Source: Toxorhynchites rutilus septentrionalis | Taxonomy: Eukaryota > Arthropoda > Insecta > Diptera > Culicidae | Length of the DNA stretch: 64,000 bases | Direction: 5' to 3' | NCBI RefSeq assembly: GCF_029784135.1 | Contig: NC_073744.1 | Span: 66,228,593-66,292,592 of the forward strand | Part shown: positions 33,838 to 44,034 of the stretch, one piece after another | How the letters are laid out: each line of letters opens with the position of its first letter | Numbering within the stretch: position 1 is the stretch's first letter | Notes under the pieces: generated by a model | Databases searched by the model: none | What the model was told of the DNA's origin: nothing | What the model saw: only the letters and a program-made list of their open reading frames with translations | Made by a program: the position numbers and the translations under genes

Positions 33838-33989
33838 ATCAACATGTTCATTAAGAGTAAACTGTAAACTAATCCATTTTTCAGGTAGATAGGTAGGTAT
33901 TCACACAGAAGAAGAAAATAAAACAATATATTTAAAATATATATTTAACAAAAGCTGTCCCCTTTGTATAGTCCTACGTCACTCCGGTT

Positions 33990-34300
33990 ATGTCCCCGAC
34001 ATTACCCACCCGTCTTTTTTATATAGTCCGCCATTCCATGCCAAACCGATATTATGGTTCTCAGATTTCCTTGAAGATTGGTAGTTTCGTTCCTTATTGC
34101 TTTAGATCCCGTTTTTTCTTTAGTGTAGTAATTTCTATTTCAGAAAAATCTATGTTCCAGGTTTTTCCAAGAATGACTTTTTTTATTCAAAAGTTCATAC
34201 CTTTCAATCACCGGACTGATTCGATATGTACATCAAATTGGAGCCAATCAGTTTCAGCTGTGAATTTTGAGACTTTTTTTGAGGACAGGTAACTCGGTTT
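33990..34300 (+). repeat. Left-arm fragment of the foldback family
   Basis: GCCATTCCATGCCAAACCGATATTATGGTTC and the following text parallel the arm at 43676-43900 (GCCATTCCTTGCCAAACCGA, GTGGTAGTTTTGTTC). The copy is diverged and without a partner arm, abutting the right end of the histone-bearing element. Confidence 0.6.
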
Positions 34301-34458
34301 TGATGAAATTAATATATTAACACACGTTATAACAAATGAACTAATTTTATTCCGAACCTGCCATGTGCATAAAGAAATCATAAGATTGTCTTATCAAAAT
34401 ATTGAATCCCAAAACGAGCTGCTTCGCGAGGTTAATTTCGCTACATTGCACAACTATA

Positions 34459-35731
34459 GGGGTAGTGGGGGCAAATTGGTCATGGGGGGCAAAGTGGTCA
34501 CCTGCTTGCTTGGTAGTATTATTATTGACTAATTACACCGTATTGATAGGCATCTTATGTTTGAAGAATTTAATGAATTTTGAGTCACCCTGTACTTCAG
34601 TAGAGCTGTCGCATGTCGAAATATAAATAAAAACAGAAATTTGCCTCTCGATAGACATTCAGCCATAGTTCTGTGCCCACGGTGTCTAAGGAATTTCTCG
34701 TGAAATATAGTTTATTCATTCTGATATATTGGACAAATCATCAGTTTGGACCACTGTTCAAATATTCTAGGAGAGGTGAACAGATATTTTGTTTAATCTC
34801 AGCGATTAATTAGAATAGAAATAACTTGGGGGCATAGTGGTCATAGGTGAATAACGACTTACAATGTTCTGTTTACTAAAGCTGACATACCGCATCACAT
34901 TCTGCTCTTGAAGAAGATCCTTTTGTGGCTTTGACCCTGGATGAATATGCCACGCCAACTAAACCAAGCCTCATTATGCTGAACGTTATATGTTTCTTAC
35001 TACGTTTTTGTATACATGAGAAAATTTAAATTGAGACTCTAGGTGAATAGGCCAAGTGTTGCGGCAAAACGACGACCGAAGACCCCTCACCCAACGTGAG
35101 CCAAAATATTTGAGCCGAAAATGTTATCCCTCATTGTAGTAGATTGATATTTACTAATTGGAAGAACCATTTTGAAAACTATATCGATTGAAAGCTGAGT
35201 TATAAGTCGCTTATAAATTAAATCCCTCATAAATATATATTGTTGGCCACTAGTAAGGAGACTAAATTGTAAGTTGAAAATATGAATTATACAATGAAAT
35301 TAATGAAATGAATTTTACAGCTTCAAGCTGACTCAAAATTAAAAAAGGAGTTTTCTGAGAGAACTTTCCGAAAGGTGTCTCCAACACCAAGCATATTTCA
35401 TACATGTACCTATTATAACAAATATGATTTGAGCAAATTTGGATGAAAAAAACGCATAAATCTATCCCATTTAGCTTGATATTTGCGAGTGACCAATTTG
35501 CCCCCACTAGGTGACCACTTTACCTCCAAGCAAGAAAAAAGTTCGATTTTTCACCTTATTTTTCTAATGATGAAAAGTGTACTATTTGGAATTTTTATAG
35601 TGAAAGCCGTTTGCTATCTTGAAGAACAATGAGTGGAACTATAATATTCTTCGAAAACGGGATTTAAATCGGTATGTGGGAGCTGGAAATTGACATATTC
35701 CTTAGGGTGACCACTATGCCCCCACTTCCCC
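34459..35731. mobile_element. Non-autonomous TIR element, GGGGTAGTGGGGGCA ends
   Basis: The left end GGGGTAGTGGGGGCAAATTG pairs with the right end, whose complement is GGGGAAGTGGGGGCATAGTG (20 of 24 match). TA flanks both sides (34457-34458 and 35732-35733), the Tc1/mariner target. Further copies of GTGGGGGCAAATTGGTCA lie just inside both ends, and one GGGGGCATAGTGGTCA near 34829. The interior is AT-rich without a transposase. Confidence 0.75.
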
Positions 35732-35733
35732 TA

Positions 35734-37190
35734 CATCATTTTGCCAGAACTTATGCACAGAAATTATCACTACTTTTGGAGTTTAGTTCCAGCACAAATT
35801 TCAGATGAAAAAGCAATCAAAAATCTTTCATAACCAAGCAATTATGCGGATTCATTTCCACGTGGCTGAACCCTGTTTGTAGTATGAACCCCTCCCAGCG
35901 GACGAGAAACCAAATATTGTATCGCATTTCAATTACTCTCCACATCATTTCCATTCCAAAATTGCCAGCAGCGTTCCATAGTCCCAGCCGGCACTTGGCG
36001 AACCAAACACACCAAAGCTGCTAGGAGGAAGGGTCGTGCGCTTTTCCGACAACAAACTGGAAGCCGCTCGCTCACTTTCCCAAAAACGGCACATTCATGA
36101 TGCGGCGATAAGTCATTGGAGCGGTTTCCGCGCCCTACCCGATAAGCGGCAACAGGTAGCACACCGTGCGGACCTGGTTCCTAACGGGCAGGAGATGTGC
36201 GCGACATCATCACGCTCAGGTCCGTTACATTTTCTAGCACACACACATACCCTAGGACTGTCGCGTCATTAGTTGCTGGACCTGTCCGGAGATATAAGGT
36301 GAATATTTTGCTCGGTGCGCTCCCAGAGTTGGCCGTTCGAAGCAGAACCAGTCGGTGGGTCACAGTGGTGCAGGCTTTGTGGCCAGATGTGTGAAAACAT
36401 CACATCAAAACGGTTTTTGTGGATGTTCAAAAGTGTGGAGAATTTTCCCGCCATATGAAGTCTACTGAATATTATACTCTGGGAATTGACTATATGGACA
36501 TCTCTATAACGTCGGGCAATGTTGATGAAAATAAGCTTCATGAAGACGGAGGCGAAAATTTTCCTATAAATTCAACTTTATTGCTGAAATAAAAGTTTTC
36601 TCTTGCGAACTTTACAGTGTTGGGTGCAATTTGCAGCTTCGAGTATGAGTTGCGGAAATAAGCGACAGCAAGGCAAAATGTTTGACTATGTCCTCATGAT
36701 TTTGTTTCGAAAACTTATTAACTTTAAATTGACATCTCATTAGTTGCTTTAGATCCTGGAATCAAAAGAGTATGTAAATCAGGAGTTAGACATCAATAGA
36801 ATATAAGCTACCCAAAATCAAAATCAATATGGCGTCATTTGTTTACCAACATATCATTTGCGAGGATTGAAATCGTTGAAATCACGGAGATAGTTAAAAT
36901 ATTGAAAAATGCGCTGCTTTATTTCTAACTCCATGAGTGATTTTCATATTTCGGTTTCACATGGAGGTGTTCACATTCGACATTGGGTTTAAAGTTAGCT
37001 ACTATTCGACTATATAACCGGACCGAGTTGTAAACAACAGTAATTGATAGAACCATAATGTCAATGAATATGTGAATATAATGTCAGGCAATATGAGGGA
37101 TTTGACGTTTTAGTCATACCCCTGATGTAAATATACTCACACTATATTGATGAGGAGCTGCGACACGCTAAAGGTGATAATCATGATGAC
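35734..37190. other. Mostly unique, GC-rich block at 35.95-36.4 kb, no gene found
   Basis: A block at 35940-36400 is GC-rich relative to its neighbours and has overlapping short frames on both strands, none with a recognisable motif. It might be eroded host or captured coding sequence. The remainder is AT-rich without signals. Confidence 0.4.
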
Positions 37191-37196
37191 GTAGGA

Positions 37197-37265
37197 CTAC
37201 GTCTTTCAGTAAGGGTGCCAACCGGAAAACAGGTCACGTGTTCATGAAATAGTTTGAACGCTAAC
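37197..37265 (+). repeat. TGACGTAG-family left end, copy 5
   Basis: TGACGTAGGACTACGTCTTT, AGTAAGGGTGCCAACC and GGAAAACAGGTCACGTG parallel the left ends at 6463 and 59233 over ~65 bp. No matching right end was found downstream before element F begins at 38975. The five-exon gene relic starts 264 bp further on. Confidence 0.6.
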
Positions 37266-37528
37266 AACAACACTGAAATTAATTTTCATATAGATTTCAT
37301 GTGCAGTAAACAGATAAAGGCGATTCTTCAATATTTTAGCTTAATTTATGTGCAGCACATAACGATGCTCGAATGACGCTAATTGATATCCCCTAAATTT
37401 AATGAAAATGTAAATTATTTCTATGTGCGAAGCTATGAAATATATTTTTTTTTATTTACAACTAATTTTTGCTGAGAATAGATTCTCAGTATGTTCGTCT
37501 GTGTTATGACAACCATTCGTGGTTAAAG

Positions 37529-38696
37529 ATGGCAGAGCGACAAACAGAAACAATATCGCTCTCTGAACTTACTCTTGAAATCCTTAAGCTTCCAGCAGAG
37601 TTTTTCGAAGGTAACTTCATTTCAAGCTCCTTATTTTAGTTATATTTAACCATAAATCTTCATCAGCTCGTGGTTACAGCACATGGCAGCAAGGTACCGT
37701 AAGTTTACTTTTTTAGTTCTTCGAAATTATTACTTGAATAGAATATTTTTTTAATATCTATCTCAGCGTATGAATAATTCGTTTGGTCCAAACCAGCTGA
37801 AATCTCTACTGGAAAACTCTATCACGGGAAAATCGCTCTTGGAAAGAAGTAACACGGGGGAATTCTCCAATCAAAGCCAGAAAGAGCTTGTAGGCATAAT
37901 AGCGGAATACCATCTGAGTCTTGGAATCAAAACCACGGTAAATGTACTAGAACAATACGCCTCATCAATTGTACATCTATTCAAACAGGAAGAAAGGAAA
38001 CTAAGAAACAAAAAAATATATACATGAATTGCATAACAACGTATATACAAGATAAACCTTTTAATGAGGGGCGAACTACTCATCTTTCGTACGGAGATTA
38101 AATGTTACGTAAAAATTTTGGTGACTCTTTCAGGAATTATATTTCATCCCCCGGTGTGGTGGCAAGCGCAACCCAGGAGGAAAGATCTACAACAAAATTT
38201 TTAACCTCAAACAAAAACGAGCGGCTCGTGAGAAATCAGAGGAAGCTCATCAATCAAAAAAGCTCAAACCAAGTTCTTTGGAGACTCTTGGCGTAGTTGG
38301 TGATGAAGCATTAACATGGCTCCAATTTAACATCCAACCGTGGACGACAACATTAGAAAAATGGTCATTGAGCTTTAGTAAGGGAAAACAAAATCTTCAG
38401 AAGACACTCGCTGTCGATACACTTTTGAAAGATTTTCGTCATAATAAATAGGATTACGGATATCAACTTGTAAGTAGGATTTAATATTCAAATGATATTC
38501 CATCATATTCCAGATTGATATTGACTTTCGAATGTTATATTCTGCACAGAATGAAGAACTAAGCCAATCTGAGTATACTTTATCTGAACTTATTACGCAA
38601 GTGTCCTTGGATTACAAGGATGAGTATTCGTCGAAATTGGTGTCCTTACTTAAACGGGCTGATTCCTCCAAAGGTACATGTTCAAAAATTCGATGA
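37529..38696 (+). pseudogene. Five-exon gene of unknown function, recently broken
   Basis: The exons are 37529-37610, 37667-37698, 37767-37997, 38134-38469 and 38514-38696. Introns 1, 2 and 4 (56, 68 and 44 nt) have GT and AG ends and keep phase; joined, they read ~287 codons from MAERQTETISLSELTLEILK to the TGA at 38694. Exon 3 ends ..HLFKQEER and exon 4 opens ELYFIPRCGGKRNPGGKIYN, so phase is kept there too, but the donor of intron 3 reads AAACTA, not GT. Exon 4 also has an in-frame TAG at 38449 (..FRHNK-stop-DYGYQL). With only two lesions it is either a young pseudogene or a diverged live gene. Motifs KIYNKIFNLKQKRAAREK and YGYQLIDIDFRML recall a family of uncharacterised insect proteins (memory only). 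Function unknown. Confidence 0.65.
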
Positions 38697-38898
38697 TATC
38701 ACACGAACCGTAGCGTCGAAATGTGTTGTTAGGAACATAAATCGTTTGTTATGTCTGTAGAAATGCCCGATTTTCTGTTCACAATATCATGAACAAGCTT
38801 TTGTTCCGGAAATCTAATGAATTCTCATCAATGGTAAAAGAAGTTAATTAAGTATTAGTGATTTTTGTATTAAGAGTAATATGTAATAGTAATAGTTT

Positions 38899-38904
38899 AA
38901 TAAA
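38899..38904 (+). terminator. AATAAA polyadenylation signal
   Basis: AATAAA lies ~200 bp past the last stop of the five-exon gene and is the first such signal downstream. It is followed by a T/G-rich stretch (TTTTTGTGTCCCTCTTGT). It is consistent with that gene's 3' end. Confidence 0.45.
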
Positions 38905-38974
38905 AAATGTATTATGCAGTTTTTGTGTCCCTCTTGTATAACACGAGTATGGAAGAAGAATGTTTCGGTGTTTT

Positions 38975-40326
38975 TAAACGGTTTTATTTTGCTTGCCCTG
39001 TAATCTGTTTATATGTTTGTATGTTTGTATGTTTGAATTTTTGTAACATGTTTGTCTGTAGCGCTGACCCACATTAATAGAAATTTGACCCCCTTCCTGT
39101 TGACTGATTGATCTGAAATTTGGAACACACCTTTATCTCTGTAGTCATTATCATGATCTTCACATTTCATGATCTTAAAAATCCAAGATGGTGGCCGCTA
39201 CCAAATGGCGGATCACATATTCTCTCAAAACCTCATCAATATGGGTTTTCCAAAACCCCATCAATATGGGTATCAAATGAAAGGGCTTGACTAGTAGAAT
39301 GCGATTATTTAAGAAAAATGCAACTCCAAGATGGCTGCCACTACAAAATGGCGGACTATATATTATGTCAAAACCCCGTTAATATGGGTATCAAATGGAA
39401 GCACTTGACTAGTAGAACACAGTTATTTATGAAAAATGCAAATATATGATGGCTGCCACTATCAAATGGCGGGCTGCATATTTTCTCAAAACCCGATTAA
39501 TATGGGCTTCAAATGAAAGGGCTTGAATAGTAGATCACAGTAGATCATGAAAAATCCAAATCCAAGATAGCCGCAATCACAAAATAGCAAATTACTTTAT
39601 TAAACGGTTTTATTTAGCTTGGACTGTTCGTATGTATGTTTGCATGTCTGTAGGGTTGTCCCACATTAATAGAAATTTGACCAATAGGAACTGACCGAAT
39701 TTATAAAATACCTTTATCACTGCTGTCATTTTAAAACTGCATATCTTGCAAAATCTTATTTGGCCGCCGCTACAAAATAGCTGATCCATATCATCTCAAA
39801 AAAAGGTTGATTGAGATATGTATATCAAACGAACGAACTTGACTTGGAGAACACTCTATGTATTTTCTGCAATCCACTCAATATCGGTATCAAATGAATT
39901 TTTTTCACTGATAGAATACAGTACGATGGTTTTATTGTAGAGAAATATTCTAATGGAACAGATAATGTACTAAAAACTAAAAAATAAAATAAGTAAAAAA
40001 ATCTGTTTAAGTTAAACGGTTTAATTGTAATTAAACAAAATAATGTATTAAAAGCTAGAAAATAATTAGGTAAGTAGCAGTTAGCAGTTATCACACATCT
40101 CCTTCGTTAGTCTAGGGCATTGATAAGACTAAAATAAAATCATGGGGCACGTTGGATTACCATTATCCACGATTAGCGACTTCATCATATGTCCCACGAT
40201 TTTATATTAGTCTTATCAATGCCCTAGACTAACGAAGGAGAGGTGTGATAACTGCTAACTGCTACTTACCTAATTATTTTCTTGTTTTAAGTACATTATT
40301 TTGTTTAATCACAATTAAACCGTTTA
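38975..40326 (+). mobile_element. Element F, copy 2
   Basis: It starts TAAACGGTTTTATTTTGCTT and ends AATTAAACCGTTT near 40326. The order of blocks is as in copy 1: TATGTTTG run, head block, minisatellite, repeated head block at ~39600, then a long hairpin. Direct orientation to copy 1, 29.7 kb away. No protein. Confidence 0.7.
39165..39600 (+). repeat. ~110 bp minisatellite of element F, copy 2
   Basis: About four units with AAATCCAAGATGG, ACTACAAAATGGCGGA, TCAATATGGGTATCAAATGA and GGGCTTGACTAGTAGA, as in the array at 9930-10340. Confidence 0.75.
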
Positions 40327-40331
40327 ACTTT
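40008..40331. repeat. Long inverted repeat (hairpin) of element F, copy 2
   Basis: Arms 40008-40150 and 40191-40331 are reverse complements with few mismatches (AAGTTAAACGGTTTAATTGT against its inverse; AGTAGCAGTTAGCAGTTATC against its inverse), with a ~40 base loop. Longer than the hairpin in copy 1. Confidence 0.85.
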
Positions 40332-40439
40332 AAAAGTTTTTTTTACTTATTTTATTACTTATTGTAATCAGAGAAGTGAATAAGATACACAATATTCGTA
40401 TAATTCCTGACTATCCTAAACTCCTAAACTCCTAAACTT

Positions 40440-41400
40440 TTCTATGGTGAATAGACACTGCTCCCCCTTCTCTAAGGGGGGTGGGCTGCCATACCAATGA
40501 AGCATAAATCTCTGCATAACTCAAGAACTAATCAAGCAAACAGAACCAAATTTGGCATGTGGAGGTGTTAGGAGGCATTAAACGTTTCAAAAGGTAGTTT
40601 GACACTCCTCCTCCTCTCTACAGGGAAGGGGGGAGGTGGTGAATTTTGAATAACTCGAGAATTAATCAAGCAAATGGAATCAAACTTGGCATATAGATAT
40701 TTTAGAGATCAATATACATTTCTATGGTGGTTCGACACTCCTTACCCCTCTCTGAGGGGAGGCTGCCATACAAATTAAACACGAATTTCTGTATAGCTCG
40801 AGAACAAATCGGGCAAATCGAGTCAAATCGGGCATGTGGAGGTTTCAGGGGGCACGAAACGTTTCTATCGTGGTTAGATACCCCTTACCTTCTCTCTAAG
40901 TATGGGGCTGCCGTACAAATGAAACACAAATTTCTGCATAACTCAAGAACTAATCAAGCAAAAGGAACCAAATTTGGTATATGGAGGTTTTAGGAGGCAA
41001 TGAATGTTTCTATGGTGGTTTGACACTCCTCCCCTTCCTTAAGGTGGGGAGGCTGCATTACTCGAGAATCAATCAAGCAAAAGGAACCAAAAATGTGCAT
41101 GGTGGTTTCAGCGGGAGGGGGGGCTGTTGTGTCGAGTTTTGCAAAACTCAAGTCAATCAAGCAAATTGAACCAAAATTTGCATATGGAGGTTTTAGGTAG
41201 CAATAAATGTTTCTATGGTGGTTCGACACACTTACCCCCTCTCTGAGGGCATGAGGACTGCCATACAAATGGAACACAAACTTCTGCATAGCTATTCAAG
41301 CAAATGGAGCCAAATTTGGGATGTGAGAGTTTTTGGGTACGAGAAATGTTTCTATGATGGTTTGACACCCCTCTCTTCTCTGGAATGGAGAGGGGATCCC
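40440..41400 (+). repeat. ~150 bp tandem satellite, about six units
   Basis: Each unit has TTTCTATGGTGGTTTGACAC, a C-rich/G-rich self-complementary segment (CCCCTCTCTGAGGGG), GGCTGCCATACAAATGAAAC, AATTTCTGCATAACTCGAGA and CCAAATTTGGCATGTGGAGG. Units are diverged, and one near 41105-41160 is degenerate. The open frames across 40724-41665 are by-products of the repeat. Confidence 0.85.
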
Positions 41401-41618
41401 ATAAAAATAATACAAATATTCCAACCAAACATGACAATTTACAATTTTCAGAAAACTCTGAAGTAAATTGGGAAAATTTGAAAAATTCAATTCGCATATG
41501 TTCTACAATTACATATTGACAAGCGTTATTAGTCCATTTGATGTTTGCGCTAGCGAAATTGTTCTTCGTTCGAAAGTGGAATTGGATTTTAATGTGATAA
41601 AACGCCCTCCTATATTGT

Positions 41619-41910
41619 CTTCTATCTATATAAATAAAAATGGATCGCCGAATGAGCAAAAGCAAAACTCGAAAAAGGGATTGTCCGATTTAGACCTGTC
41701 TTTATTCTATCATAGAGTTATGAAAAATTTTATTTGCAAGTGTTTGAAAAATTTTGCACGAGAATTGTGTCTGAAAATAATCTGATATTATAATGAAGAG
41801 TTTTGGTAGAAGTACTAGGAATTTTCTAGTAAAATTTTAGTTTTAATTTTAAAGGGTAGATTAGAAGATCAATCAATGAACAGTTCTGCGATTGGACCCT
41901 CGGTGTAATT
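41619..41910 (+). mobile_element. Helitron 5' end fragment
   Basis: TCTATCTATATAAATAAAAA then TGGATCGCCGAATG is the typical 5' terminus of insect Helitrons. The next ~285 bp match the inverted element at 50061-50442 up to AACAGTTCTGCGATTGG. The 3' end is missing, cut by sequence resembling the interior of the TGACGTAG elements. Confidence 0.65.
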
Positions 41911-41911
41911 T

Positions 41912-42130
41912 TGCTGCGAACGTATTTTGATGATTTGCATTCCAATCGATTCAGAAATTCTCTAAGATTTATTTGAAATGCTTCACATTACATGGACTAG
42001 TTAGTCCATGAATGGTTTGAATTAACGAAAATTTGAAGCATTTCTGTTTCTCCATTACTTTTGTCTGTGCATTTCTGTTAGGTATATTCAATATCGAGCA
42101 ATAAATGTATCAGCGAAGAGAATTATTTGT
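41912..42130 (+). repeat. Diverged interior of a TGACGTAG element
   Basis: TTTGCTGCGAACGTATTTTG, GATTTGCATTCCAATCGATT and TCTCTAAGATTTATTTGAAA follow the order seen at 6553-6625 and 59325-59395. It lacks the TGACGTAG end, so it is an old truncated copy. Confidence 0.5.
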
Positions 42131-43659
42131 ATACCACCGCGAATTAAATGCGAATGCAACACGACCGGTGGAAACACCATTGAAATTGACCAATGCCAGA
42201 GCAATTTTGACGAAAATTCTTTATTCTTAAATACTATGCTGCCTATTATCCGGTTAACATCTTTATGGTCTGAATCTCATTGACAGCGTTGACAGTAGAA
42301 TACATACATCTTGGGCCTGATTCTCGAATACACTTCACGGTGGAAACGAAATAAACGGCACGCCATTGAACTACGTTTTACGAGTTAGTGAAGTGTCGAA
42401 GATAATAATGAGTTTTCAGGCAGAATGAGCACTTTTGAAATAAAAAATCATTAAAGAAAATTAACTTCTTCGTATCAAACTGGTATTCAATGTGAGTGGA
42501 AAACTTTGTTTTCTTCATGTTATATAATAATCTCATACAAAAATTTCATCTGAAGATAATTTGATATTATAATGATAAGTATAGTGGGAAACTAATCTCG
42601 TATCCAGATGTCGACACCGTACCGTTGTCATCACCAATACGTTTCATTCCGTTTCCACCGTGAAGTGTATTAGAAGTGTATTCGAGAATCAGGCCCCTTA
42701 TCTTGAACGTTGTAAACATGAATTCCAACAAGTTACAAATATGCATTTGAATGAAAGCGCGATCTTTCACATGCCGCCAAATTCCTCCCATCATTGTTCC
42801 CGATGAATATGGATGACATCATCAGCGAAACCATAAAAAAAATCGTTTGCCAGGTGGCGCTTCCAGTAGCTCGATGAGGAGAAGGTTTCGATGTTTTTAC
42901 GGCTCCATTTTTTGTTGAATAATTATCATTAACACCAACACTCCCAGTAGCGCGGAACCACAGTCAACACAAGGAGCCAAAGTTCAACTTCGAATGCAGC
43001 ACGCGACTTCACCGATAAGTCACGCGAGCGGGTGAGTGTGGGCAAATGGTGGGACGATTAGCGAGCGACAGAAGCCTTGCTCGAAGTGGCTGGGAAGCCC
43101 TGGAAGTATATTTGAGTGAGTGTTTGTTTTTTTCCTTCATCCACCCATCCGAACATATTGGGAGCAGAGGATAAAAGATGCTGCGGCCAAGATGAGAAAT
43201 TATTGTTATTACTATTGTTCATTTCGGTGGAGTTTTTGATAATGGGAACCAATTTAGCATTAGTAGTATCTCTTTTTCATTAGGTTGGTAACCATACGAT
43301 GTAAGAGCAAGTAGAAATAGCGTGTTGGCCCCCTGGCATTCAGCAATACTTCAATATTATCGTGTATTATGTTCAAAATGTTGCGGCTAGCAGTCGCACT
43401 GTTAATTTTACTGTAGCTCTGCTGCATATGTTTTCTACGTTCCGATGCCAGACGAATCGCCTGCAGTTTATTGTTTGTGCATAGCAAAACATAGCTAAAA
43501 AAAGTTTCAGTAACAAAACCACATTTTAGCAGTTGACACGATTGTTTACATCATGTGAGGTTTGGAGATTATTTATTTACTTATGTATTATTTGTGTGCA
43601 TAATAATTTTTGTATTATTTCTAGTGAATATTTTGGTTATGAAATAAAAAAAAAACTAA
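42131..43659. other. No gene found
   Basis: A 27 bp inverted motif (CCTGATTCTCGAATACACTT near 42307 against its inverse near 42675) plus CACGGTGGAAACG suggests a ~400 bp MITE at about 42306-42695. The rest, including a GC-richer part at 42850-43060, shows no gene. Confidence 0.4.
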
Positions 43660-44034
43660 TTCAGCCATTCCTTGCCAAACCGATATAGTGGTTCTAAGAT
43701 TTTCGTGAAAAGTGGTAGTTTTGTTCTTTATCGCAAAACATTACACCCGTATTTTTTTATTTTTTCAGTAGGATGACCATTTCCATTTTAGGGTTGTCCG
43801 AAATATCAATTTTTTCCTCTTTTTTCAGAAAATGACTTTTTCCAAAAATTCATAACTTTTGAACTACTGAACCGATTCAGATGACCTGCTATACCTGCAG
43901 AAAATTCGAATTCTGCCCTCGTTATTATTGATTGTATTTGTTTTTTTTTTATAGCTTACATCGTTCCGGGACCAAGGGCGCCATATTTTTTATATTTTTT
44001 CCTGAAAGATGAGGTTTTTTTGTACATAATAATT

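Larger units (their letters stand above)
32327..33981 (+). mobile_element. TGACGTAG-bounded segment carrying histone sequences
   Basis: The left end is TGACGTAGGACTACGTCTAA (32327). The right end is the inverted TAGTCCTACGTCA (33969-33981), followed by CTCCGGTTATGTCCCCGACA, which resembles the outer flank of the other copies. Inside lie a histone H2A pseudogene with its 5' region, a histone 3' stem-loop, a probable small MITE at ~33455-33685, and a second histone stem-loop. No transposase is present. Because promoter-side and 3'-processing sequence are both included, the histone DNA came from genomic sequence, not from an mRNA. Confidence 0.62.

Noticed and set aside
36036..36394. Possible coding exon in the GC-rich block
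   Set aside because: Frames on both strands overlap and no motif or splice context supports any of them.
41213..41665. 150-codon minus-strand frame
   Set aside because: It runs across the ~150 bp satellite and into unrelated DNA; it is open only because the repeat lacks stops in that frame.
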